From contig JAUQXD010001048.1 of NCBI GenBank assembly GCA_030834835.1, positions 1-5,071 of the forward strand: DNA of 5,071 nt. Direction: 5' to 3'. This document shows, piece after piece, positions 1 to 4,391 of the stretch (within the stretch, counting starts at the first letter, position 1; every line of letters begins with the position of its first letter). The notes beneath the pieces are model-generated. The model was not told the DNA's origin. It searched no databases and saw only the letters and a program-made list of their open reading frames with translations. The stretch comes from Thermoflexales bacterium. GTDB taxonomy: Bacteria > Chloroflexota > Anaerolineae > Fen-1058. The position numbers and the translations under genes are program-made.

Positions 1-787
1 GATCGTAATCGATCAACTGCGTGACCGTGGGATGATCGGAACACACCACGCAATCGGGATTCTTGCGCAGCTTCAACGTGGTGAAACTCATCTCCAAAGC
101 ATCGTAGAGCAGCAAGCGTCCGATCAGCGGTTCCCCCTGCCCGATGATCAACTTCACGACTTCAGTAGCCTGAATCGTGCCGATGACGCCGGGCAACACA
201 CCCAATACCCCGCCCTCCGCGCACGAAGGCACCAGGCCGGGCGGCGGTGGTTCTGGAAACAGGCAGCGATAGCATGGGCCTTCTTTGGCATAAAAGACCG
301 ACGCCTGCCCCTCAAAGCGAAAGATGCTGCCGTATACATTGGGCTTGCCCAACATCACGCACGCATCATTCGTCAAGTAGCGCGTCTGAAAGTTGTCGGT
401 GCCGTCGGCGACGATATCGTAGTGCGGGATGATGTTCATCGCGTTCGCAGAGGTCAGCGGCTCTTCATAGCCGGTGATCTCGATGAACGGATTGAGATCG
501 AGCAAGCGCCGTTTGGCCGATTCCATCTTCGGCTGACCTAACGTCGAGGTACCGTGAATGATCTGCCGCTGCAAGTTGCTCTCGTCAACGACATCGAAGT
601 CAACTAAGCCGATGTGCCCCACGCCCGCCGCCGCCAGATACAGCAGCATAGGCGAACCCAGACCGCCCGCGCCCACGCACAGCACACTGGCCTCTTTCAA
701 CTTGCGCTGACCGTCCATGCCCACTTCCGGCATGATGAGATGGCGGCTGTACCGCCGGATTTCTTCGTGACTCAACTGCGTTGTCAT
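1..787 (-). CDS. moeZ: MoeZ/MoeB-type E1-like adenylyltransferase/sulfurtransferase (3' end outside window)
   Basis: This enzyme adenylates the C-terminal Gly-Gly of a ubiquitin-fold sulfur carrier so that it can become a thiocarboxylate. The 262 residues in the window show the ThiF/MoeB fold in order: an N-terminal RYSRHL segment (12-17), the nucleotide-binding GAGGLGS loop (39-45), DFDVVDESNLQRQ (63-75) with the Arg that contacts ATP, DGTDN (128-132), zinc ligands C172/C175 (CYRC) and C246/C249 (CVVC), and the conserved Cys189 in VPSCAEGGVLG. These positions are nearly those of E. coli MoeB, as I recall that protein. The ending KNPDCVVC...LIDYD is typical of MoeZ, where a rhodanese domain follows, but that part would lie beyond base 1 and is not seen. 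The start is the ATG at 787-785, with GGAG at 796-793 five bases before it. It is the last visible gene of the cysM-mec-cysO unit, 92 bp after the thioredoxin gene. MoeB is the alternative if no rhodanese domain follows. Confidence 0.93.
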   Translation of the reverse strand, partial: MTTQLSHEEIRRYSRHLIMPEVGMDGQRKLKEASVLCVGAGGLGSPMLLYLAAAGVGHIGLVDFDVVDESNLQRQIIHGTSTLGQPKMESAKRRLLDLNPFIEITGYEEPLTSANAMNIIPHYDIVADGTDNFQTRYLTNDACVMLGKPNVYGSIFRFEGQASVFYAKEGPCYRCLFPEPPPPGLVPSCAEGGVLGVLPGVIGTIQATEVVKLIIGQGEPLIGRLLLYDALEMSFTTLKLRKNPDCVVCSDHPTVTQLIDYD

Positions 788-796
788 GCTCACTCC

Positions 797-935
797 GTGA
801 TTGGTAATCGGTGATTGGTAATCGGTAATCGGTCAATCAGTCAATCAGTCAATCGGTCAACCAGTTACCAGTCAACTAGTTACCAGTTACCAGTTACCGA
901 TTGACCAGTTACCAGCTGACGGGTTACCGCCTGAC
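797..935. repeat. degenerate 7-8 bp tandem repeat array between trx and moeZ
   Basis: On the plus strand the units are variants of AGTTACC, TCAATCAG and TAATCGG, head to tail for about 140 bp with few interruptions. For example, TCAATCAG is at 833-840 and 841-848 and TCAATCGG at 849-856; AGTTACC is at 863-869, 878-884, 885-891, 892-898 and 907-913. Seven- and eight-base units often alternate, giving a 15-base super-period. The array fills the gap between the thioredoxin and moeZ genes and extends into the last codons of the thioredoxin gene. It stops just before the moeZ ribosome binding site. It looks like the intergenic short tandem repeats that expand by slippage. No transposase or attachment site accompanies it. 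Confidence 0.9.
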
Positions 936-1329
936 CCGCTGTGGCCCGCTCGAATTGCTCGCGTAATTTTTTTTCGTGCGCCACGCCCTGATTGATCGCC
1001 ACCACGGCTCGATCGGCCTTCAACACGATCGAGGTCGGCAGCGACCACACGCCATATTGCTGCGCAGCCTCAGGCTGCTCGGTAACGTCGATCACACGCA
1101 CGTCTATTTTATCACTCCACTCAACCAGCAGTCGATTGATAATCGGCAACTGCTGCAACTTGCACGGCGCGCACGTCGGGCTGGTGAAGACCAATATTGC
1201 CGCGCGGCCTACCTCGCCGCCCGCCTGCGCCCGGCGCGACACCATGCGTTGTTGCGCCAGCAACAGCAAGCGATAAGCGACTACGCCAACGACAATTAAA
1301 GCCAGTGCAACTACAATTCGATCTAACAT
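880..1329 (-). CDS. membrane-anchored thioredoxin-fold protein (CAPC)
   Basis: A 149-residue protein with an N-terminal hydrophobic helix (about 5-25), best read as a signal anchor, followed by a thioredoxin fold. The redox motif TCAPCK has its cysteines at 53 and 56. The segment VRVIDVTEQPEAAQQYGVWSLPT (78-99) gives the usual 'previous residue' strand and the cis-proline (P98). It should act as a dithiol oxidoreductase at the membrane; which side depends on topology I cannot prove. The start is the ATG at 1329-1327, with GGAG at 1338-1335 five bases upstream. It lies 59 bp after the DUF4395 gene, a likely functional partner since that protein also has a CxxC. The last 18 residues (GQAVT-RQLVT-GQSVT-GNW) are encoded by the neighbouring repeat array and are probably not part of the fold. 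An A8 tract (967-974) falls in the HEKKLRE codons. The partner and substrate are unknown. Confidence 0.85.
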   Translation of the reverse strand: MLDRIVVALALIVVGVVAYRLLLLAQQRMVSRRAQAGGEVGRAAILVFTSPTCAPCKLQQLPIINRLLVEWSDKIDVRVIDVTEQPEAAQQYGVWSLPTSIVLKADRAVVAINQGVAHEKKLREQFERATAGQAVTRQLVTGQSVTGNW

Positions 1330-1388
1330 GCTCGCTCCAATAAGACGCCTGGCATCTCAGTCAGTATCCATGCCTGTGCAACCGGTGA

Positions 1389-1850
1389 CTATTCCTGAAT
1401 GCGTGCGTTGATCCGCGCGTATTTGAAGCCCGGTACCCCCAGCCGATTGAGCCAGTAATACATCAGGCAGCCCACGCAAATGCCCGCGAACAAATTCAAC
1501 GACGCCAGCGCGATCACGATCCATGTTAGCGCCCAGCCAATAGTGGCCGCATTCGCCACAAAGGCCAGTGTCGCCGCCGCCAAAAACACGCCGCCCACGC
1601 CCTGCGCAAACAAATGTGGCTCGGGATTGTCGATTTTCACATCAGGCTTGATTAAGCCGCGCGGCTTCAGGAAATACACGTAAACCGCCTTAAACAACGA
1701 AACCTTCGGCCAGAACGTGCCAATCAGCATCACCGCCGCCACGAAAACCACCAACGCTTTCACATCGGTCACAAACCCGATGAGCAGCAATCCGATGATA
1801 AACGCCTGATTCGTCCGCAGCGCGGAATGATCCACTTTTCGATCGTTCAT
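1389..1850 (-). CDS. DUF4395 family membrane protein with CVGC motif
   Basis: A 153-residue integral membrane protein of the DUF4395 family, whose function is not established. An N-terminal hydrophobic stretch (about 17-46, probably two short helices or one re-entrant hairpin) is followed by a soluble loop containing FLKPRGLIKPD and NPEPHLFAQGVGG (60-87). Two more helices follow (about 87-104 and 107-130). The motif NLFAGICVGCLMYYWLNRLG places a CxxC (C125, C128) in the last helix, as is typical of the family. I chose the ATG at 1850-1848 rather than the in-frame ATG at 1862. GGAG (1860-1857) sits six bases before the 1850 start, while the upstream ATG overlaps that site and lies in CGAAT repeat DNA. 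It is 24 bp after cysO and precedes the thioredoxin gene. I infer a membrane redox or sulfur-transfer role with that thioredoxin. Confidence 0.85.
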   Translation of the reverse strand: MNDRKVDHSALRTNQAFIIGLLLIGFVTDVKALVVFVAAVMLIGTFWPKVSLFKAVYVYFLKPRGLIKPDVKIDNPEPHLFAQGVGGVFLAAATLAFVANAATIGWALTWIVIALASLNLFAGICVGCLMYYWLNRLGVPGFKYARINARIQE

Positions 1851-1856
1851 GAGTTT

Positions 1857-1860
1857 CTCC
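1857..1860 (-). promoter_or_regulatory. ribosome binding site that decides the DUF4395 start
   Basis: GGAG on the minus strand lies six bases upstream of the ATG at 1850-1848. Its first G is the third base of an upstream in-frame ATG (1862-1860), so ribosomes bound here would start at the downstream ATG. The same GGAG core, 5-6 bases before the ATG, is used by the moeZ, thioredoxin and SnoaL-like genes. Confidence 0.7.
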
Positions 1861-1897
1861 ATTCGCGATTCGTTTCAATTCGCCATTCGTTTATTCG
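1861..1897. repeat. short CGAAT (ATTCG) repeat cluster between cysO and DUF4395
   Basis: Five copies of ATTCG (CGAAT on the coding strand) begin at 1861, 1868, 1878, 1885 and 1893, with steps of 7, 10, 7 and 8 bases. The cluster covers the cysO-DUF4395 junction. It encodes the last residues of the CysO homologue (SNKRMAN) together with its stop codon, and ends at the DUF4395 ribosome binding site. The 7-8 base spacing resembles the 797-935 array although the unit differs. It is probably another local slippage-type repeat. Confidence 0.7.
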
Positions 1898-2207
1898 AGA
1901 TCAGGGGGCACTGCACCGCATGTGTTCGCTGACATCCACCGGCGACGGAAGGTACGATGCTGATCTTATCGGCTTCGCTTAGGGGCGTATTGACGTGCCT
2001 CAAATAACGCACGTCTTCATCGTTCAGATACACGTTGACAAACGAGCGCAATTGCCCGTCGTCGGCAAACATGTGCTGACGCAAATTCGGGTATTGCGTC
2101 GTCAGCGCACCCAGCGCTTCGCCCACCGTGCCGCCTTCCACGGCGATGGTCTTTTGCCCGCCCGCATAACCGCGCAGCGGCGTGGGAATCGTAATCGATA
2201 CAGCCAT
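1875..2207 (-). CDS. cysO: CysO/MoaD-like ubiquitin-fold sulfur carrier with C-terminal extension past Gly-Gly
   Basis: A beta-grasp sulfur carrier that, as a C-terminal thiocarboxylate, donates sulfur for cysteine synthesis by CysM. By eye it matches M. tuberculosis CysO along its length: SITIPTPLR at the start, GGQK (16-19), FVNVYLNDEDVR (56-67), then ISIVPSVAGG (82-91). CysO normally ends at the Gly-Gly, so residues 1-91 match the family length. Here the frame continues for 19 more residues (92-110: a Cys, then QRTHAVQC and on to KRMAN) before TGA at 1877-1875. The last residues come from the CGAAT repeat. The Gly-Gly must be C-terminal to be adenylated, so the tail would have to be removed. 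A JAMM protease lies next door and could do this, as QbsD does for QbsE. One base change at codon 92 (TGT to TGA, 1934-1932) would restore a normal end, so mutation or sequencing error is possible. ATG at 2207, GGAG at 2215-2212, eight bases after mec. Confidence 0.9.
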   Translation of the reverse strand: MAVSITIPTPLRGYAGGQKTIAVEGGTVGEALGALTTQYPNLRQHMFADDGQLRSFVNVYLNDEDVRYLRHVNTPLSEADKISIVPSVAGGCQRTHAVQCPLISNKRMAN

Positions 2208-2215
2208 GATGTCTC

Positions 2216-2647
2216 CTATGAGAGTAGTTTTGTTACACGCTCTTCATCAAACGCACTGCGATCGTCGCGCAGTTCCCAACTCAACACGTCCGCCGCCCGG
2301 CCCTGCTGCACCGACACAATGACGTACGACCACCACGGCAGCGCATGCTCGCGATCGAACTCCGAGGGTCGCGCGGGACAATCGGGATGCGAATGAAAGA
2401 ACCCGATTAACAACGCGCCCTTATTATCAGCATAATCTTCCGCATCTTTCACCATTCGATCGGTGATCAGAATCCGATGATACTGTTCTTCGACCTCGCG
2501 TTGATTGTCGAAGACTTTGATCTCTTCCAATACTTTCGCGCCGTCATCAGTCACACGCCCGATCAACAGGCCGCCGCCCTCGTTGGGATACGTCCCTTCG
2601 ACGTGGCATGTGATCTGATCGAACAACGGTTTTGAAATCGTCAACAT
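2216..2647 (-). CDS. mec: Mec-like JAMM/MPN (M67) zinc metallopeptidase
   Basis: A 143-residue single-domain JAMM peptidase. In the CysO pathway Mec cleaves CysO-cysteine to release free cysteine. The full JAMM signature is present: the upstream catalytic Glu (E23 in NEGGG), then HSHPDCPARPSEFD (85-98), which fits HxHPx6SxxD with zinc ligands H85, H87 and D98 and with S95. The family length is about 145 residues. I place the start at the ATG 2647-2645, two bases after the cysM stop codon (TAA, 2652-2650). An upstream TTG at 2662 would overlap cysM and add only five residues. There is no clear ribosome binding site, so translation is probably coupled to cysM termination. Its place between cysM and cysO strongly supports the Mec role over a deubiquitinase-like one. 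It could also trim the tail found on the neighbouring CysO. Confidence 0.92.
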   Translation of the reverse strand: MLTISKPLFDQITCHVEGTYPNEGGGLLIGRVTDDGAKVLEEIKVFDNQREVEEQYHRILITDRMVKDAEDYADNKGALLIGFFHSHPDCPARPSEFDREHALPWWSYVIVSVQQGRAADVLSWELRDDRSAFDEERVTKLLS

Positions 2648-2649
2648 GC

Positions 2650-3609
2650 TTATTCGGTCCAAAACCGATCGGATAGATACTTCAGCGCGCTATCGGGCAG
2701 CAACGTCACAACCACGCCATGCGAAAGAGTCGCCGCAACTTTCGTCGAGGCTACCACAGCGGCCGCCGCCGAAATGCCGACGAATAAGCCTTCTTCACGC
2801 GCCAGGCGTTTCGCCATCACGTGAGTTTCTTCGGTGCTCACCGTCAAGTTGCGATCGGGCAGCGCCGGATCGAAGATGCCTGGCACGATGGCCGTGTCCA
2901 TATGCTTCAAGCCTTCCAGTCCGTGCAACGGCGAATTGGGCTGCACGGCAATCAATTCGATCTGCGGATTCAGTTCCTTTAGCCGCCGCCCTGTGCCCAT
3001 CATCGTGCCGCTGGTGCCCAATCCCGCCACGAAGTGCGTCACGCGCCCTTCGGTCTGCTCCCAGATCTCCGGCCCCGTCGTGCGATAGTGCGCGCCCCAG
3101 TTGGACGGGTGGTTGTACTGATCGGCGTAGTAGTAGCGAGCGGGATCGGCCGCGAAGCGCGATCGGGCCGCGAGTTGCGCGCCGTCGGTTCCATCGTAAG
3201 GATCGGTCAAGATCAATTCAGCACCGAGCGCCTTCAACGTGATGATGCGCTCGCGACTGGCATTGGACGGCAGCGTCAGGCAGACCTTGTAGCCGCGCGC
3301 CGCGCCCAGCGTGGCATAGGCGATGCCCATGTTGCCGGAAGTGGCATCAAGCAGGACTTTGTCGTGCGTGAGTTCGCCGCTGCGTTCGGCGGACAGGATA
3401 ATCTCGCGCGCGGCGCGATCTTTCACCGAGCCGCTGGGGTTGAGCCATTCGGCCTTGGCCCAGATTTCCACGTTGGGAAACTGCGCGCCGATGCGGCGCA
3501 ACGGTAACAGCGGCGTGTTGCCCACCCGCGCGAACAACTCATCGCCGGGCTGCACCACGCGCATGCCCGTGCCATACAAATTTGTTTTCGCTAAAGTAAC
3601 CGTGCCCAT
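2650..3609 (-). CDS. cysM: CysM-type cysteine synthase (PLP, CysO-dependent family)
   Basis: A fold-type II PLP enzyme that replaces the activated hydroxyl of O-phosphoserine or O-acetylserine with sulfur, here probably from CysO thiocarboxylate. It has 319 residues against about 320 for the mycobacterial CysM. Visible motifs are VGNTPL (29-34), NPSGSVKDRAA (57-67) with the PLP lysine K63, the substrate loop TSGNMG (90-95), the phosphate-binding GLGTSGTMMG (196-205) and LFVGISAAAA (275-284) before the last helices. Where mycobacterial CysM carries the Arg that selects O-phosphoserine (in ALRNMDE), I align GLKHMDT, so K235 could bind the phosphate (inference). The start is the ATG at 3609-3607, with a G-rich site (GGGGGGGAGA, 3620-3611) unusually close to it. 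An ATG at codon 16 is the alternative. It is the first gene of the unit, downstream of a structured leader. Confidence 0.94.
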   Translation of the reverse strand: MGTVTLAKTNLYGTGMRVVQPGDELFARVGNTPLLPLRRIGAQFPNVEIWAKAEWLNPSGSVKDRAAREIILSAERSGELTHDKVLLDATSGNMGIAYATLGAARGYKVCLTLPSNASRERIITLKALGAELILTDPYDGTDGAQLAARSRFAADPARYYYADQYNHPSNWGAHYRTTGPEIWEQTEGRVTHFVAGLGTSGTMMGTGRRLKELNPQIELIAVQPNSPLHGLEGLKHMDTAIVPGIFDPALPDRNLTVSTEETHVMAKRLAREEGLFVGISAAAAVVASTKVAATLSHGVVVTLLPDSALKYLSDRFWTE

Positions 3610-3610
3610 G

Positions 3611-3620
3611 TCTCCCCCCC
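3611..3620 (-). promoter_or_regulatory. G-rich ribosome binding site of cysM with a G7 run
   Basis: On the minus strand GGGGGGGAGA ends two bases before the cysM ATG. The GGAG core is nearer the start than in the other genes of the window (2 rather than 5-6 bases), though the run of seven G lets anti-SD pairing shift upstream. It lies just after the U-rich tract of the leader terminator, so leader folding could affect access to it. Confidence 0.5.
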
Positions 3621-3660
3621 ATAAAACAAAACAAGACCAACACGACGCGGAAGCGGCGTG
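3621..3660 (-). terminator. terminator-like hairpin and U-rich tract in the cysM leader (putative attenuator)
   Basis: Read on the minus strand, CACGCCGC (3660-3653), loop TTCC, GCGTCGTG (3648-3641) forms a stem of four and three pairs around one mismatch. It can be lengthened by A-U and G-U pairs at its base. A U-rich run (TTGGTCTTGTTTTGTTTT, 3640-3623) follows. It sits just before the cysM ribosome binding site and far downstream of the promoter, so it would act as an attenuator rather than an end-of-gene terminator. The uridines are interrupted, so its strength is uncertain. Confidence 0.5.
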
Positions 3661-3722
3661 CTATTGCACCTCTCAATGCGAGCGGCACAACAGCCAGCGT
3701 CCGGCGTATAGGTCTTGTCTTA
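3627..3722 (-). promoter_or_regulatory. long-range 12-bp stem enclosing two hairpins in the cysM leader
   Basis: Minus-strand TAAGACAAGACC (3722-3711) can pair with GGTCTTGTTTTG (3638-3627) over 12 positions, ten Watson-Crick and two G-U. The stem closes a 72-nt region holding the hairpin at 3660-3694 and the terminator-like hairpin at 3641-3660, giving a multibranched shape like a cis-regulatory RNA. Its 3' strand is the U-rich tract of the putative terminator, so forming this stem would tie up those uridines. Just upstream, GCGGC-CCTG-GCCGC (3737-3724) forms another small hairpin. I recognise no known riboswitch class. Confidence 0.45.
3660..3694 (-). promoter_or_regulatory. 15-bp leader hairpin with alternative partner in the leader peptide
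   Basis: Minus-strand arm GCTGTTGTGCCGCTC (3694-3680) and arm GAGAGGTGCAATAGC (3674-3660) pair at 14 of 15 positions (three G-U) around loop GCATT. The 5' arm has a second possible partner at 3777-3766, the end of the leader peptide frame. The octamer GCAATAGC occurs at both partner sites (3774-3767 and 3667-3660), which suits a switch between two exclusive folds. Confidence 0.5.
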
Positions 3723-3767
3723 AGCGGCCAGGGCCGCGACAGTGACCGGTGAATTACAGGACGATGG

Positions 3768-3809
3768 CTATTGCCCCGCCCCGCTACACATGCAAACCTG
3801 CGTCTTCAT
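3768..3809 (-). CDS. putative cysteine leader peptide upstream of cysM
   Basis: A 13-codon frame, MKTQVCMCSGAGQ, ends in TAG at 3770-3768. Two of its residues are Cys, at codons 6 and 8. The frame begins about 26 bases after the predicted transcription start. A GGAG (3822-3819) lies nine bases before the ATG at 3809-3807. An in-frame ATG at 3824 would add MEMCF, with a third Cys, but lacks a ribosome binding site. Cysteine codons in a short frame before a cysteine synthase operon suggest sensing of Cys-tRNA by ribosome stalling; cysteine-codon leaders are known upstream of mycobacterial sulfur genes. The end of the frame overlaps one partner of the leader hairpin switch (3766-3777), and a terminator-like hairpin lies before cysM. 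Chance cannot be excluded for so short a frame. Confidence 0.55.
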   Translation of the reverse strand: MKTQVCMCSGAGQ

Positions 3810-3841
3810 AAAACACATCTCCATCTGCTTAATCTGACTGG

Positions 3842-3869
3842 ATTGTATCACACCCGACAAGCCTGTCAA
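3842..3869 (-). promoter_or_regulatory. sigma-70-like promoter of the cysM-mec-cysO unit
   Basis: On the minus strand TTGACA (3869-3864), a 16-base spacer and TACAAT (3847-3842) form a near-consensus promoter. Transcription would begin near 3835, leaving a leader of about 225 nt before cysM. The TGA inside TTGACA is the stop codon of the upstream SnoaL-like gene, so the promoter overlaps that gene's end. No terminator separates the two, and read-through from the SnoaL-like gene would also cross the attenuator. Confidence 0.75.
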
Positions 3870-4300
3870 GCCAGATGCGACAATCCGTCGGTGGGCAAAT
3901 TCAACTGCCGCAACAGCGTTGCCAGATCAAAGTACAGCCGTTCACCTAAAATCTCACCATTGAGCATGGGAAACACGATCGTCATCGGCAGGGCGAATTC
4001 GCGGCCGGTTGGTTCCAGCCCAAACAATCGGCCGTGATGTGTGCCCTTCAAAATCGATTCCTCCACCACACCCTCTTCACCGACAAAGGCGTTGACCAGT
4101 TCAAAGGTTGCGTCGGGCACGCCTTCAAACAGGCCGCGATAAAAATCGGCCACGGCTTCACGACCGCGATACTTCTCACTGGTCGCCATGACCTTGTAAA
4201 CCGGATCGGCGCACAGAGTCTCCAACAGCCCTTCGATGCTGCGTCGATTCTCGGCCAGGACGTGCCGCTGCCACAAGCGCCGATTCTGATGAATGGACAT
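3866..4300 (-). CDS. NTF2-fold, SnoaL-like polyketide-cyclase family protein
   Basis: A 144-residue single-domain protein of the NTF2/SnoaL-like fold. Features of the family are an N-terminal helix around residues 6-29, YRGREAVADFYRGLFEGVPD (44-63), GTHHGRLFGLEPTGREFALP (86-105), then GEILGERLYFDLATLLRQLNL (115-135). The GTHxGxxxGxxPTG and RxYFDxxTLLRQLG patterns are typical of bacterial SnoaL-like 'ester cyclase' proteins, whose substrates are mostly unknown. It has no signal peptide and should be cytoplasmic. The start is the ATG at 4300-4298, with GGAGG (4311-4307) six bases upstream. It is divergent from the amidase and co-oriented with the cysteine genes but separated from cysM by 256 bp containing its own promoter. 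A link to sulfur metabolism is not indicated. Confidence 0.82.
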   Translation of the reverse strand: MSIHQNRRLWQRHVLAENRRSIEGLLETLCADPVYKVMATSEKYRGREAVADFYRGLFEGVPDATFELVNAFVGEEGVVEESILKGTHHGRLFGLEPTGREFALPMTIVFPMLNGEILGERLYFDLATLLRQLNLPTDGLSHLA

Positions 4301-4325
4301 GCTGTGCCTCCGCGCCAGATACTTG

Positions 4326-4331
4326 ATTGTA
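4326..4331 (-). promoter_or_regulatory. possible -10 element of the SnoaL-like gene
   Basis: TACAAT on the minus strand lies about 25 bases before the ATG at 4300, giving a start near 4319 and a short leader containing GGAGG. No good -35 hexamer is seen 16-18 bases upstream, so the promoter is weak or needs an activator. It is back to back with the amidase promoter in a 91-bp divergent intergenic region. Confidence 0.35.
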
Positions 4332-4354
4332 CCTCAACTCAAGGCCGTCGCGCT

Positions 4355-4384
4355 TTGACTTTCGACCCACAAGAATGGTATGAT
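4355..4384 (+). promoter_or_regulatory. sigma-70-like promoter of the amidase gene, likely leaderless
   Basis: TTGACT (4355-4360), an 18-base spacer and TATGAT (4379-4384). The expected transcription start, about seven bases after the -10, is at or next to the ATG at 4392. No ribosome binding site precedes that ATG, which fits a leaderless mRNA. Confidence 0.6.
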
Positions 4385-4391
4385 TGCCGCC

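Noticed and set aside
32..541. A 169-residue open frame on the plus strand
   Set aside because: It lies antisense to moeZ, whose translation shows all family motifs; the plus-strand product resembles no protein I know and lacks a ribosome binding site.
600..836. Minus-strand frame starting within the repeat array and overlapping the start of moeZ
   Set aside because: Its N-terminus is repeat translation and the rest is moeZ out of frame.
797..935. A CRISPR array
   Set aside because: The units are 7-8 bp without unique spacers, and no cas genes are nearby.
1330..1388. An internal promoter or terminator in the 59-bp gap between DUF4395 and the thioredoxin gene
   Set aside because: Only a weak GGCAT/ATGCC stem with a 14-base loop and no T-run, and no paired -35/-10 hexamers, could be found.
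1875..2662. Ubiquitin-like conjugation or anti-phage (Bil-type) system, suggested by the E1-like, ubiquitin-fold and JAMM genes
   Set aside because: There is no E2 gene, cysM is directly coupled to the JAMM gene, and the carrier matches CysO closely; cysteine synthesis explains the set better.
2648..2662. TTG start for the mec gene at 2662
   Set aside because: It overlaps the end of cysM, adds five residues not needed by the fold, and the ATG at 2647 sits two bases after the cysM stop.
2646..3507. Overlapping plus-strand open frames of 198 and 157 residues
   Set aside because: Both are shadows of the well-supported cysM gene, with Arg/Ser- or Arg/Ala-rich composition from reading GC-rich codons backwards.
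3610..3835. A T-box or S-box (SAM-I) riboswitch in the cysM leader
   Set aside because: I found no T-box sequence (UGGN antiterminator bulge with flanking conserved bases) and no S-box core motifs.
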